A stretch of DNA of 64,000 nt from Costus lasius (lineage: Eukaryota > Streptophyta > Magnoliopsida > Zingiberales > Costaceae): contig CM050447.1 of assembly GCA_027563935.2 (NCBI GenBank), positions 19,546,001 to 19,610,000 on the forward strand. Direction: 5' to 3'. Within the stretch, counting starts at the first letter, position 1; each line of letters begins with the position of its first letter. The position numbers and the translations under genes are program-made. Shown here one piece after another: positions 32,889 through 47,000 of this stretch. The notes under the pieces are model-generated. The model saw only the letters and a list, made by a program, of their open reading frames with translations, ran no database searches and had not been told where the DNA came from.

Positions 32889-33914
32889 TTACTCGTCATC
32901 CTCGTCCTCCCCCTCTTCCTGTTAAAAAATTTAAAGTTAGAGAATATTTTCAATTGAATGAATAGTACAACCTTCTTTATGAACACAAACCTCTTCGCTG
33001 CCCTCCTCGTCCTCGTCATCATCATTCACCTCAGACTTGGACTTATCAGATTCATCTTCATCTGCGGCAGCACGACTTCCGCCTCCAGTCTATATAACCA
33101 AGGAGAGAGTAAAGAAAACATCAAATATTTCTTCTCTGCAATTTTGATAAAGCAAGGCTAAAAATAATTTTTAATTTTGCCCCATACTTGGCCCTTGTTG
33201 TACGCAGCAACTTTCTTCGTGTACTCTGATTTTAACTTGGCTGCCTTGGCCACATAGGGAGCTTTCTCCTGTCAAAGAAGATATTAGCTTTATTTAGATC
33301 TAGAGTGATTGATCAAATCGAATAAGGGTGGACTGCCAATAAATAACGTACAGCTTCCGACAAGGATTTCCACTTGTCGCCTCCGGCTTTACCAACCTAA
33401 TTGAAGAAAATTTATGATTATTATCAATTTTTTTATTTAAAAAAATCCAAAATTTGGAGCAAACAGATCTGCCAAGCTGAGGAAAGGGGAACTCACCACG
33501 GAGACGGACTTGTTATTAGGGTTTTTTTCCTTAAACGTCTTCCTGAATTCTTCCCTGTTAGAAAAAAAAACAATTAGGCAAAACGAGTCAATCAAACAAG
33601 CAAAAGGATAGATCTAAAATCAGCAACAGATACAGATAGTGGATCAGCTCACATGAAGACGAAGAAAGCACTTGGCGGCCTCTTGGGTTTGTTAGGGTCC
33701 TTATCGGCCTTCGTCTTCTTCGGCTTCTTACTAACCCGTTCCGGCCCCTTCTTCACCGACAGTCTTTCGCAAACAAAAAAAGAAGGAAAAATCAGAGTCT
33801 GATGGCAAAATTTTAAACACCAATCGTAAGCCGGACAAAATCAGAAAAGGGAATAAATACTCACTTGCTGTCGGCCTTCTTTGGGGCTTCAGCCTTGGAT
33901 TTCCCACGCTTCAT
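32889..33914 (-). CDS. HMGB-type high mobility group protein, 157 aa
   Basis: Nuclear DNA-bending protein. Seven coding exons: 33914-33865, 33763-33653, 33554-33497, 33396-33352, 33268-33188, 33089-32991 and 32918-32889, 474 nt in phase. A basic N-terminus (MKRGKSKAEAPKK) precedes one HMG box at about 39-110: DPNKPKRPPSAFFVFM, EEFRKTF, GKAGGDKWKSLSEAEKAPYV, ending KKVAAYN. An acidic tail at 120-157 is nearly all Asp/Glu with Ser. The box-then-acidic-tail plan and length match plant HMGB1/HMGa-type proteins. A 5'UTR intron (about 33924-34030) is suggested by CTGCAG just before the leader end and CTCAAG/GTGAGG at 34031. Looks intact. Confidence 0.95.
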
Positions 33915-34030
33915 GATGAGATCTGCAGAAAATAACGAACAGATGCATCCGAAATCAACAGAAAAGCCTAAAAAAATACCACAAATCGATCGAAATCACA
34001 AACAAGATCAGGAAACGGAGGAACCCTCAC

Positions 34031-34500
34031 CTTGAGACGGACTTCCTCAGCGCGCAAGAGAGACGGAGAAGCTGTCAATACATGGGCATGGGGGATGCGG
34101 AGGGGATAAGAAGGGCGAAGAGTGGTGGGGTGAGAAGAGGCGTAGGAGAGGAGAAATTAGAATCCAACGGCTCGAGATCGTCGTGGAAACGAAGGCGACG
34201 GGGGGGTTTGGGCGGGTCTTTTGTTCTTCGACACCTCACCGATCTGCGTGATCGCTGCCCATTGGTAGTCGCTTACGATAATCCGCCTCTTTTGACTCAA
34301 ATTCTATACGTCAGTCAGGTCCACCAATCGAACAACGCTGTGATTGGTGGGGTAACGGGGTATACGAATTCCTGGTCCACGTATAGTTTAACTAAAGGGG
34401 AGATATTTTGGGCTCTCGCCTTCGATCTTAGCCGCAATTGTGGCATTGCGGACAAGCACTAATTGTTGGGGCTAGGTGACGCCCCGCCGGGATCGGCCCG
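34031..34500 (-). promoter_or_regulatory. HMGB leader exon and promoter region
   Basis: The inferred leader exon reaches from 34031 to about 34075. Beyond it is a moderately GC-rich upstream region containing CCAAT-like ATTGG boxes (34259, 34335). The open frame on the plus strand here has no family resemblance and I do not call it a gene. Confidence 0.4.
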
Positions 34501-36090
34501 TTGAACGCATATCTGACGGCTGTTATTTAGAGAGACGGAAAGTTGGGTAACTTTGGACGTCAACTTTGGGTCATTGATTGCGCACGTGCCTGGCGACGGC
34601 TGACTCAAAAGGATATGTCCGTCCCTCCGCGATAAAAACTCTCGCCCACCACCACATTAGTACTCATGGGCTCTCCCATTTCTAATTTGCGATAGTGAGC
34701 AGGGGCCACTCGCAAGAGTCTGCTGGAGCCAATTAAAGGAAGGTGAGATTCCAGAACGGAAGCTGTTAGTTGTCGGCTGGCAATTGGCAGCAAACGCACA
34801 AAACACAAATATTAAACCGAAAAAAAAAGCGCAAGATAATTATTAACGCTGACATGTATTATGTATAATTGAGAATAATAAAATGTCGTCATAAAAGAGA
34901 TGTATTTTTTTGAGTTTTTTATTTTAATGTTATATAATTTATATCTCTCTCTTCCTAAGATTTGCTGGGAATGATTTTGATGTACTCAAAGAGAAGAGAG
35001 TAAAACTATTTAAAAAAAAAAAATAATCAAAACTAAACTGAATAATTTCAAATATGAACTAAAATCAAATCAAAATATTTAATTTTGATTTTCTTTAGTT
35101 TAATTTAAATCAAATTTATTTTCTATATTTTATATTTTCTAAATAAACTAATATTATAACCTAAACTAATTCTATAAAATGAAAAAAGTAAAAAAAAAAG
35201 TAATTTATTCGGTTAAATCTAAAATATTGGTGTTGAAACAAGGTCGAACCGAACTTTCTTTAGTGGTTAGGTTGTTTTGAAACAAAAACCTAATTTTAGT
35301 GGCCACACAACAGGCATTGGGGGTGGGCAGTTCCTAGTTTCATTTATCATTAAAGTTAATGTCTATTTATATTCTAGCACATGCATCCACATGAACCAAA
35401 CAAATGAGAAGGTGCATGCAACAGAAAAAAACGATCAATGGCCATGACATGTAACATGATGAGAATGAAAGCTGTGTTTCGCGCCAAAACTAGTCTCTAA
35501 TTGAGACCACTCTAAACTAGTTTTGATGAAGTCTTTCAGTTTTAATTGAGACCACTCTATTTATTATAAATTGTTTCACTTTACCTACTAAAGTTCCCTA
35601 AATCATTTCAATTTGCAGAGACAGTTTAAGTGCGTCAGAAGCTAAGTTAAGATAATGCTAAGGTTTGCATTATGATTTTACAAACCGATTTGGCAGCTAG
35701 GTCTGATTAGCCATTAGATAAGGACAAATAATATATACCAATACTGTGCTATAATAAAATCATACATATTGATATATGTTATAGTAAAACTAGTCTCGTA
35801 CCTATTATATATCAGATCAGTACAAATCAAAAATATTCAATTTGAAATTTCAAACACAGGGTTAGCACAACTCACGAATCTGATTTATGTATGAACAGAG
35901 GCTTTCCCTCGTTTATTTGGAGGGAAGAAATGAAAAGTAGATGAAGATCGGACACGTGAAACCATTTCAGAGCTTAGCTTTTTATTGACAAATGAACATA
36001 GGATAGTGCAGCTTTTGTTATAGAATCATCAGAGATCATTCCCATAGAATTACAAGTACAGACAAGCTCAGGAAATACAGTCTTTACGAG
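34501..36090. other. Intergenic DNA
   Basis: AT-rich with no gene. A short local duplication of TTGAGACCACTCTA occurs near 35502 and 35557. The right end should be the 3'UTR of the lyase gene. Confidence 0.5.
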
Positions 36091-39000
36091 TTAGCTAATG
36101 CATCTCTTGTTCACTTTGCACTCCTGGCCTCCTGGGGGGCCTTCCATCCGAATATAGTCATACATGATGCCCTGAAAAGGGCTTGCAGATCTAGTCTGAG
36201 TTAAATAGAGCGTATTGTCACCTTCTATGAGCCATTCCCTTCGCACATCAACATGAAACAGCCAATATAGCCCATGGATTCCATGTCTTGCAATTGAGTT
36301 GTCGCGGCCAATTAATCTAGTTGTGAAGTGAGGAAGACTTGCCGATGAATCGTTGAATCGAATCTTCGCCAAATGGTAGATGCAGTTAGTTAAACTACAT
36401 TTGCAGAAAAAGAAAAAAAAACTAATGAAAATAGTCAGTTAGCGAATTACTTGCAATTCTGAAAGGGTTGCAGAAGCAAGTGCCACTCGCAGCTTGTAAC
36501 TTCCAAGTTGGTCAATACTGTCAAGCTGGAACTTTATTTGCCATGTTGTTGGTTGATGGCCGTTTTCTGTCTTTCTGCAAGTTTGAGAAATAATGAATGA
36601 ACATTGAATGAGAAAGTAGGCATGAAATTCTGTTGAGGTCCTATAGTTTCCTAGGATATCATACAACCATTGTAAAATGATTCAGGATTCACATTCTTAA
36701 ATCCAAGAAAACATATATGAAACCTTCAAACTTTCCAACTTTGTCAGTAACTTTGTTAAACTTCAAGTATATCAGTCAAATGAGTTCGTATGAACGTCAG
36801 ACGATCATTTTTATGAACCATCTAAGCACTTAATCGTATTATTGAAGCAGAGTAAAAAACTCCATGAGATTTTTCTTTTTGAAGATAACTAAAGGTTGAT
36901 GAAGTAAAACCTGGTAACATGAGCAAAGAACCAATCTTTTGTATAGTCACTAACACCAACTGTAAAAATTAGATCATTGTCAGGATATAAGTCAGCATAT
37001 CTCTCCCACAAACCATACTGCCTAAATCTGCAAAGAGATTAGGCTAATCAAAAAGACATGAAGCAAAGTATATAACATCTGTTTTTCGATTTCCTCTTTC
37101 ATTCAAGCAAAAATATTAGTAATACTTTAAAGAGGGGAACAAGAAGTTTGTTAAACCTATCAGGATGATTGACATATAGTCTATTGACAAAGGTTGGATC
37201 AGGATCGGGAACAAAGAACTCAGCAGCAGAACGATCAGGAATGCCAATTTCCCATAGAGTAGGGCCATCTCTTGAAGGCTCATACACGAGGTCCCCCAAC
37301 TCAATTTGACATCCTGCTCAGATATGAGGGCAATCAATTAGTTCGATCAAGAAAGTACGCATTTAGTACTTTAAAGTGTGTTTTTGACTTGATATGATTG
37401 GATTAGATAACTGCCCAATTTGACATCCTGCTCAGATATGAGGGCAATCAATTAGTACTTTAAAGTGTGTTTTTGACTTGATATGATTGGATTAGATAAC
37501 TGCCCCAATCTACCTGAAGTAACAGTTATAGTCATATCTAATCTGTAATCCCCAATGAAGCCAGGAACCCATGCATACAGATTATAGTCTCCTGTTCTAA
37601 CATTTTGAATGGAGAAATTCCCTTCATAATCAGCTTTAGTCCAAAACTGGTAACCCTGAAATATTGTATTTTATGAGTATGTGAAGGTGAACTTATAAGA
37701 TATCGACTTCTGGTCCTTATAATACCTTGCATTCTCTTTGCCAGGAACCAGCTTCCCCAGGTAAAGCCAAACCAACATAAGCACTGTCCCCAGCTATATA
37801 ATCCTCACTGATGAACCTGATCAGAAAAGAAAAAAAGCTTGATTTTCCAGCACAACAAATCCATGTTTTGGATAATGAACACAGTTGAAAGAAAAAGTAT
37901 GGTCTCGGAGTTGGGATATAATCACTAAGAACACATTCATATGTGTATCATGGTAGGGGAATTATACAACTCGGAGCATATACTGGATGGAAGGTCTTCT
38001 TTCAGAAGAATCAAGTCCGGGGATAAGAAACACAGATACAATGAGAATTTTTATGTTCATTTGACCACATTTCATAAACCAATACATGAAAGTAGAGAAT
38101 AGACCACACCTGTCTAATACTAGTAATCTCCCAGTCGCAGACCCTCTCTGCTCAAAATTTTCAAAGTCCTCACAAACTGGAAATTGGTATGGCCAACTCT
38201 CCGCCTCCATCAGTGCCTGTTAAGATACATAGTAATAAAGATCCGGACAAAAAGAAATTCATGCTATAAGAATGTCAACATTGCTGTCATAATTGAACTA
38301 ATCTTCCAGAGTCCTGCTGTTAAACTAATCATTATTATTTCTTGAAGCATCTTTAGATACTAGCAATAAGAATACTGAATGCTAGTGCCTTCAAATGAAG
38401 CTGAACACTTGATTATTGAAAATAAGTAAACATGATTGAAATGATTATTATCGTTGATGACATGAGCTTATAAGTTATTCAATTAGCTTATAGGATTTGT
38501 TCTCATAACACAAAAGGTGCACCTGAAGCTTTGCGTCCTCCCAAAGAAGTTGTGGGTCTGTATAATCCATTGCAGAATTCAGGTAAATGAACACAGGACC
38601 AAAGACCTTCTTCCAGTATTCACCATTCCTGAATTTAGGTACAAGATCCTCCCCAGCATAATGAGCACTGCCGAACATCTGGAATGGATGAAATCAGAAA
38701 GATATGAGACCTTCAAAGTTACAACTAGAAAGACAGTCAATATTGATTTAGTGGCCAACGATCCTACATAGCATTTGATGTCTATTAATTTCTAAATAAC
38801 TATTTGAAACTTTCATAAGAATTATGTGGCTTAATAACAAAAGGAAGAGCTTTTCTCCAAGAAACATAAAAACAAAGAAATAGAAAATGCCTACAAGGAA
38901 ATTTTTTGTCCAATAAGTTTGATACCAACATCTAATACTATAAGTAATACGAGGTTGTATCATGACAAATGAATTTATGAGGGAAAGGTAAAACAAATTT

Positions 39001-39368
39001 TGAAAAAGGAGCTGAATGAGGGAAAACAATAAATTTATTATAATAGAACAGTGCCACTTTTTGTGCACATAGCAACTCAACATTCTAAGCATCTATCATA
39101 CAGTTGAAGTTGTAAGTTTGAGATATGTTATAATCTTAAGATACATTATAATTAGACAATCTTATCAGAAGGTGTTAATCTTAAGATAGGTTAAATGTTG
39201 TAGCTCTCTAGCGTAGGTAGTAAGAAACATGCTACAATAGTCCAAATTATCTGGTCCATTGACTAAAGTGGATGGACATGGTCAGCACTTCATTGATAAT
39301 TGTGTTTCATATACATAGTATTAGTGTGGTAACCATGATATGATGATTCTCCATTCATGTGACATGTT

Positions 39369-39407
<39 letters not shown>

Positions 39408-39504
39408 CGGTGGTACCCGACATACTATACCAGTTGGTACTATATATATATATATATATAGATATGCATATACACATATATACATATATATATATATAGA
39501 GAGA

Positions 39505-39542
<38 letters not shown>

Positions 39543-41861
39543 GTACTTTAAACCTTACTATTAATATTAATTGCAAACTCAATTTATACCATTATAGTTC
39601 AACACATTCTCATAGAAGAAGCTCTTGATCTAATTGTGGAACAACTTTCCAGTAGAGTCAGCTTTGAATGAACAAGCCCAAAATTGATTACAACAATAAA
39701 AAATAGGTGAACAAAGATCAAACTTCTATATTAAGATTCAATTTAGGTGACTACTCAGGCAATCAATGGCCTCTATAACTGTACAAAGAGTAATATGAAG
39801 AAAACAGATATGATTGACGAATGTAAGAATTGGCCATCTGCACTTCTTAAGACTTCAACAAAGTTACCATAAACAAGTTAAAGAATGAGACTTCGCACGT
39901 AATACTTACAGCCAGGGTTGTAGGTCCAACATGAGATGTTAGTTCTTGCTTGACAGGCCCTCCAGTTCGGAACTCATCACTGGGCGTGATTTGCCAAAAA
40001 CCAACAGGAGGTTTAGAACATATCCATCCATGGACTTTTATGTCTTTGTCTTCACAGGAATATTGGTACTTGTCATCAACCTTACGAATTTCAAAAAGAT
40101 CAGATTCTTTGATCCAAACTCGTAGTTCACAGTTTCCATAGCAACCAGCGTACCTCTCCTTTTAGATCTGGATTAATTGGGTTGGTTAAGAGAACAGCCT
40201 CAGGATATGCTAACTGTTGTGACCTATTAGGCATGCGATCATCAGGCATTGGCATGATTCTTTGTCTATTATCTGCTATTGCCATATATTGAAACCTGCA
40301 TCCTCATAAAATGCTTCGTTACAAGGACTATAAAAGAATGAAGCTTAAATAAGTACACAATACAAGTATGAGAAACATGGTTTGTAACATAGAATCTCAA
40401 GTAGTATTGCATGATCATTCTTGGAGCTAATACATTCCGAGCATCCTTCCTCTAGTCAAATTTTAAGAAGAGCGTGAAACTGTATAGATCATTTACTTGT
40501 CTTTCCTAAGCTTGAAAGCTACCCTGGTTTCAGCCATATTGAAGTCTGGCCATCCTTGCTCATGCTCGTAGATGGCATATGTGTAGAAGCCTGAGCAGCC
40601 ACGGAGCATTACGAATCTACAAACTATATTATTTCAGCTTTGGGGCAATTATTTGAATTCAACAAGAAATCATAAGGAAATAATGATTCAAGCACCTCTT
40701 ATCTATGTTTAAAGGAACAGCCTTGCCTTGGAGGGAGGGATCCCATTGTCTTGTAAAGGAAACTTCTACCTGGTTTTCTTCCTCACATATTATTTCGAAA
40801 CGAGTCCCTTCGATCCTGTTAACCATTTAGGTTAATTACCTACTTTAAGCAAGACATTCAACAAGGTAAAAAATGGAACATTACTATGAGAAAAAAACAC
40901 TCACACATCAAATATACCAGAACCCTCAGGTTCACTCCATACGAGATCCCAGTAGCTGCAATGACAATGAAATAAACTGGTTGCCAACATGATTGAACTA
41001 CATTTGTAACTCAAGAATAGGTAATTATTTGTATTAAGGTACTAAGTAGGCTTTATGGAAACGTTTCTCATGGAGGAACTAATTATTCTTGAAGAGTAAG
41101 CTAGATCCACTCTATAAGAAAAAATAAGGGCAAGGCAAACAATCAAGAATGGTCCTCCAGTTCGAAGAAATTGAAAAGAAAATATCTTTTCTGGGCAAGT
41201 ACAGTTACTAATCAACAATGCAAAAACTAAAATGTAAATCGAGAATTTAATACCAAATATGGGAGAAGGGTAAACAGCAAGAACAACAATAAAGAATGTG
41301 GAATGCAATTTCACCATGCACATGCAGGATCCTAGAAATTCAACAAATCCTCCAGTGACAAGAAATCGAGAAGAAAATATCTTTTCTTGGACAAGCACAA
41401 TTAGTAGTTAACAGTACGAAACCTAAATGTTTACGGAGGACAAGAAGTCGAAAATTGATACCAAATGTGGGAAAAACATAAAGAGCATGATCAAGACTGT
41501 GGAATACAATGTGCACCATGCACATGCAGGGTCCTAGAAACTCAACGCTAGTATCCGAAATAGCCAGAGCATGACGAGCCATTGTAGGAGTATGGTTGAA
41601 GGTAATCAAGCGTACCCTCGATTCCCTTCTTTGTTAAGAATCTCCAACACATTGTCGATACCATTGTATCTGACTCCAGTGATGAGGCCTCCAGGGATTG
41701 ACAAGCTTAATTGAAGAATGCCATTGTCTATCACAATCTGCAGAACTAAATTATCTTTACAATCAACAACGTACGCGTCCAGACATATACAATAATATGA
41801 AAAAGGGACTGAATTTTACATGTCTCTCTTGTGCTTGTAGGTTGACGCCGAGAGGAGCCAT
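36091..41861 (-). CDS. Rhamnogalacturonate lyase (polysaccharide lyase family 4), 644 aa
   Basis: Cleaves rhamnogalacturonan I in pectin by beta-elimination. Fifteen exons: 41861-41820, 41737-41616, 40955-40905, 40815-40696, 40616-40497, 40295-40154, 40080-39910, 38678-38523, 38216-38110, 37816-37726, 37655-37514, 37313-37157, 37027-36911, 36574-36451 and 36363-36091; 1935 nt in phase. The N-terminal lyase domain has [57 protein letters not shown] and [17 protein letters not shown]. The middle FnIII-like domain has [14 protein letters not shown] and [11 protein letters not shown]. The C-terminal carbohydrate-binding domain has [59 protein letters not shown] and [15 protein letters not shown]. 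The predicted start ([14 protein letters not shown]) has no signal peptide, which is also true of some annotated relatives; an upstream exon cannot be excluded. The acceptor of the last exon (GCGAAG) is weak. Confidence 0.93.
37302..37504. repeat. Tandem duplication spanning an intron/exon boundary of the lyase gene
   Basis: Two copies (37302-37415 and 37416-37504) that both start CAATTTGACATCCTGCTCAGA and end ATAACTGCC. Copy two lacks about 24 bases. Each copy carries the same splice acceptor (GAGCAG on the minus strand) and the first eleven exon bases, but only the left copy continues into open reading frame. Confidence 0.92.
39372..39537. repeat. Cluster of (AT)n runs in lyase intron 7
   Basis: AT runs at about 39372-39403, 39442-39459 and 39508-39536, separated by short mixed sequence. 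They lie in the 1.23 kb intron 38679-39909. Confidence 0.9.
41153..41545. repeat. Diverged tandem duplication (~196 bp) in lyase intron 2
   Basis: Copy one (from about 41153) and copy two (from about 41349) share TCCTCCAGT..(G)A(C)AAGAAAT, AAGAAAATATCTTTTCT, AATTGATACCAAAT-like and CACCATGCACATGCAGG blocks in the same order. Identity is clearly below that of the 37302 duplication. Confidence 0.8.
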
Positions 41862-44034
41862 CCTATGTGGTTCACGGGAGCAGGAGCAACAATTTGTGAA
41901 GACTCTACTGAATCACATCACACAAACAGGTATCAGATTTTATTGAATCCAATTCCAGAAATAACAAAACAAGATCACCTTAATTTGCGAAGAGCTGCCA
42001 TAGAAGTGGAGGCGGTTGTTGAATTTATATTGGCATCAGCGGCTCCTCCTTTTGGTTTCTTCTCTCAGAGGCTTATCCCTTGCTACGGAAACAAAGCGTG
42101 CATGTCTTGAAAGCCAAGGCGCACAAAGGTCGCTTGAGGGAGGTGGAATTCGTGATCGGGGGATGAAGCGTCGCTGTTGAGGTCTTGATTGTGAGACATG
42201 GGTGGCGACGCGAGGGTCGGTCCAAGCAGTTGCAGGGGGGATGCAGCGCGTGGCCCGGTTGAGAAATCAGAACCTACCGCCGGCCGGCACATGAATGTAG
42301 AGGTGAGAGGGTCGAGGTTTCGTGCTTGTTTGTTTTTTTCCTTTTAAAACTTTCTATTCTTTTAACTACGTTTTCCTTTTCGGTGGGGGTAAGCTTGAGC
42401 TAAACTTCAAGTAGAATCCTCCTCTTGGATTTGATGTAGGCCAAGTTGGATTTGTTGGCTGTTCATTGGTATAATTATGTTTGAATATTTAACGAATCAA
42501 AATTCTTGCATAAGTTGGATATTAGAAAGACGATACAATTGAATATTTAACGCAGAATGCTTCATTAGTCCGATTTAGAATATGCCTTTAAAAGCCACAT
42601 AATTAAGGTAAAGAGACGATACAATTGATTATAATTGTTCATATATTATTTCGTAAAGCTAACCTGGCTTGTTTTATAGATTAATCTCACAACATATATT
42701 TTAATAAAATGTTTTTAGCAATCTGATATATAGATTGCACATATAAATCTGATTCATATAACATGACTTGAAATTTAGGAAAGAAGATATCAACAAAACA
42801 TACATGTATCTTTTTTAATTTAGATGAATCTTCACCGTTTAAGCTAAAGGTGTGCCATTATCCAAGCATGTTCTGGCTAATTGTCTGACTTCATCAACCT
42901 TCATTGAATTGATCGCTTTCAGTCGGCATAGCAGAGATTTCTAGCATTGCAGAAGAGATTAGTACGTGAGATATGATGCACGTGATAACAATTTGCATTA
43001 CTTTCCCAGATAATTGACGTTAACATTGTGCTTATGATTCATCACAGTTACTTGTTGCTATAGAAAAAAAAAAGGCAGTGCAACTGGTGCATCTAGTACA
43101 TCACAAGTCAATATTATAATTAATACTATTGGCACGGATTACCTGAATAAAACGTAGAAACTGACAGAAAGATGCTACCATGCCAGGATCTGTTTTGCTT
43201 CACGAGGGATTTGCAGTTCGAACTGTATACTTGGATAAAGAATTCCTTGAAGATTCATGAGACGCAGAATTGAATTCTGAAGATGCTCAAGGACACGTTC
43301 ACTTTATGATCAGGCAATTAGGAAACCTGTGCTGTGGCGGCAGATCACATAGACTAATGATTTCTTTCGGCAACAAAAAACACAATGTGCTCATTATTGC
43401 AAATAAAATGCTATGCAGAACACTGCCAAAGCTCACATGATCTATGCGAACAATAGGTTGTTACAAAGTCTTACTATTTTTTATCAAAAAAATATCAGAA
43501 CAGGTAGCCAGTGTTGACTCCAAGATAAATGTAAAACATGCTTACCCTTTGCATTTACCGGACATCTGCCTGTAAACCAGAATTTTCAGGCGGAGAAAGC
43601 GGACTTCGCAGAGCAACAGAAAGAAAAACAAGCAAATATCCCAACAGGTGGGTGAGAGGATATGATCAGTGTTCCCTTCCAATTCTCTAAACAAGTGAAA
43701 CATTACATACAACCGTCATATACAAAATAACACTCATTTCACTGTTACAGCTTAAGATGTTCACGGTAATTGGGATTAGTAGACGAATTCATGACAAATG
43801 TAATACTATTCCTCATTTGATTTGTTGGATATATCATACTTCAACTAAATAAGTTGGTTAATTAACTCACATATTGGTTAACTAATCAGCAAAAAACTCA
43901 AATTAATTGATACAAAAACAGCATTTATAAGCTCATTCACCCAATAGCTCCATCTCTTTCTTCCTTATATACAATTTACATGGACTTGGTGGTAATTCAC
44001 AAACCGGTATAGTTGTCACTCTTCTAGTTCTTTC
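41862..44034. other. Intergenic DNA
   Basis: The lyase leader/promoter is at the left, with a GC-rich patch around 42000-42290. From 42300 to 44034 the DNA is AT-rich, ending in the 3'UTR of the BTB gene. No gene recognised. Confidence 0.5.
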
Positions 44035-47000
44035 TCAGATGAAATAGCCATACAGCTCAATAAAGCAGATGCAAAGGTTCCAAACGTTTGCATCACCTAA
44101 AGCAGGGCCTGTCAAAATGACTCGGAAAAACCTAAATGGAAGCAGTGCAACAGGGCCTGTAATTGGCCATGACGCAAATTGACCGGACCTACAAATCGTT
44201 TGATCGTCATCATGAACTCTTAGAGCAGTCCAGTTTTTGCCGTCCATGGATCCCTGAAAAGAAATTAGGCAATCTATTCATCACCTATTACATTTGCCAA
44301 ATGCAGTGGCTGTGGAGGAAAAGGATTGTCTGAAACGCAGAAGAGAAAAATGTTACCTGAAAAGACCAGGACCTCATGTAGGTTGAGGAGCCATCCTGCC
44401 TCAAGCTATAATAATTGCACATCAGCTGCGAAGGCAGAGTTGATGAACATAAGCTGAACATTATTCGAACAACTAAGGATATACAAACTGAGTCCAAGGA
44501 AAACCAAGTGATTGCATCTTCCGGCAAGATAGTTAAAGTAGGCTGTTTATAAGCCATAAAGCTTGACCAACAAACCTCCAAATAATTAAAATAACTTTGC
44601 AGTGAGGGAAATTTAACAAGCAACGAGTAAAATTAGATTCTCCATAATCCACTACTCTGAATAATTAAAAGGTATTATCCTACAAAAGAGAAATGTATAC
44701 AGTATCTTCAATCTTGTCTCTCTACAAAACAAACCAAAAAATATTTTAAAAAATAAATTATAATAAATGAACTCAGTTCATTCATTTGAAATCTAAGGCA
44801 AACTTAGCTTAATAACTGATTCTTGAAACACTTACAAGAAGTTCAATTTTAATTTTATTTCTACTCTACATACTTACCCACATAAAGTACGGCATTTGCC
44901 ACTCTAAGTAATACAAGTGGAAGCTCGTCGACCATTTTTAAATACCAACCCTTTTGGATAATCCAGATATTGAATATACACATCAAATTTCTGAAATTTA
45001 TCATATGAGATGACGAGATGTGTAATATATGACATCAATTTATGCAATCAAACACAAATTAGTTATGCATAGAAAGCGCATTACTCAAATTTATCATAAA
45101 GTGATAAAATCTATCAATAGCTGTAACCTCTTCCTTCTTTCTCATTCATTCAGGGCTACAAAACTTATCAAACTAGAATGGACAAGAAGCACTCACTCAG
45201 CACTTTGAAAACTTTCTTTATTTTGAATTAGTTATACATAGAAAGCACATTACTCAAATTCCAAAAAAACTTATCAATTAATATTATATAGCACCAACAT
45301 TTTTGCTCTAATATCATAAAATAGTAAATTTTCATAAACATGTATTAAAACTAAAAAATTAAACGACTACCTACTTACATTTAAATCATGGATGTTATTT
45401 AAAAAAAAGTATTCCATAAATAATTTTTAAAATAAAAAATTGTTATTCATGTAACTAAACTGACATAAATTTAAGAAACATCTAAAAATACCCAAAAAAA
45501 TATATTTTATAGTATACTAGTGAATACAGGTTGTTACATACAATCTCAAGTTGAATCCATTTTTTATAAGCTATATAGAAATTAAAATATAGCGACATTT
45601 TCACCTACCATTTATTTTTTCTCTTTTTGTGATTTTAACTGATTTAAAATAATTTTTGTATTTAAAATACTTGGAGTAAAATCACTAAATCCTCATATTA
45701 GTCAATAGTTTATTTATGAATTTAAAATAGTGAATGGAATTTGAGAATAGTTCAGTTGTTTAGAGGTTATCTCCAAATATCTCTTTCCCGTTATTTTTCT
45801 TTTTTCCTATTGCCTTCTATGATGAAGAAACTGTCAGCAACTCTACTGTTTATACTAGTCTGGAGAATTATATATACAGTTAAGTAGTAATCTCTAAGGT
45901 ACTTTTCAGAAAATGGAGGAAACTATAGGTCCATTATTCCAAAACTAAAGTGCGAAGGATTCAAGAATAGCTTCATTACTTCAATTAGATCGAAGACATT
46001 GGTTATGTTATCAAAATATAGAAATTGGATCCCAAGAGATTTAAGTTTTTGTAGTAAGTGGTCACTATGCCAATTCTTTAACAAATTTTAGCATGGTATT
46101 CTGTTATTGTATAAATTTTTTAGTTAGCCATGTGTTCGATCACCCTTCTAATTTTCCTGATATTTCCCTAACTACTATCATGCTATCCTGTATAGCAACT
46201 CTACATCCACTTCTGTAAGAGCTAATAAGCTTGTGAATCAACTTGTTCTCTTACTCTTACAGTTCAGTATCAAGTATAGTTCAAGCTTGCATGCTAGAGC
46301 AGATTATAAATATATAAGTTGCGCCTATTAGCAGCCTGTGAATAGATGTTGCCAATCAAATCCTACATTACAGATGCTTCATAGATTATGGAGGAGAGAA
46401 CATTGAACTTGAAGTTATATCATGCTTGAATTCGTTTAAAGAACTTTATAGGACCTTGTTTGTTTCTAAAAGAAAATCTTGAAGATTATCAGAAGGATAA
46501 TCTTAACCATGAAGGTTTAAGGACTAATACCTGGTGATCTTGACCAATATCCACCATCCACCATGCAGAATTCTGGCCATTTTCAATCCGAGGTCCAGCA
46601 AAGGAGGTGGCCTACAGATTGTGAAAGTATTTTAGTGTACAATACTATCAGCTTGTATAATCTTACAGTTATAGGTATGATAAAATTACCTGGTATGCCC
46701 TTGACACCAGTGCCTTGGGGTCCGTGTACCTGGAAGGAGGACTGCTGGCTGTCACAGTGATTTTCTAGAATATACGGAAGTGAACCAAGGTCATCATATA
46801 GTTGCCAATAATAAATGCTGCACTATTTTATGTGATATCTTACCTTAGCTAAAACAGGATTTACCCAGGGATGCTCCCCATACGACGTCCCAGCAAAATA
46901 TATCACTCCATTTTTGTCACCGTCACAAATGTATTGGAGCTCTTTATAACTGGATCGTCTATGCTGAAACCTTATGCTGAAAGAGTAGCAATGTATCATC

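Noticed and set aside
34082..34462. 126-codon plus-strand frame upstream of HMGB
   Set aside because: It overlaps the inferred HMGB leader and promoter and resembles no family.
39340..39582. Ile/Tyr-rich frames on both strands
   Set aside because: They are translations of (AT)n repeats in an intron.
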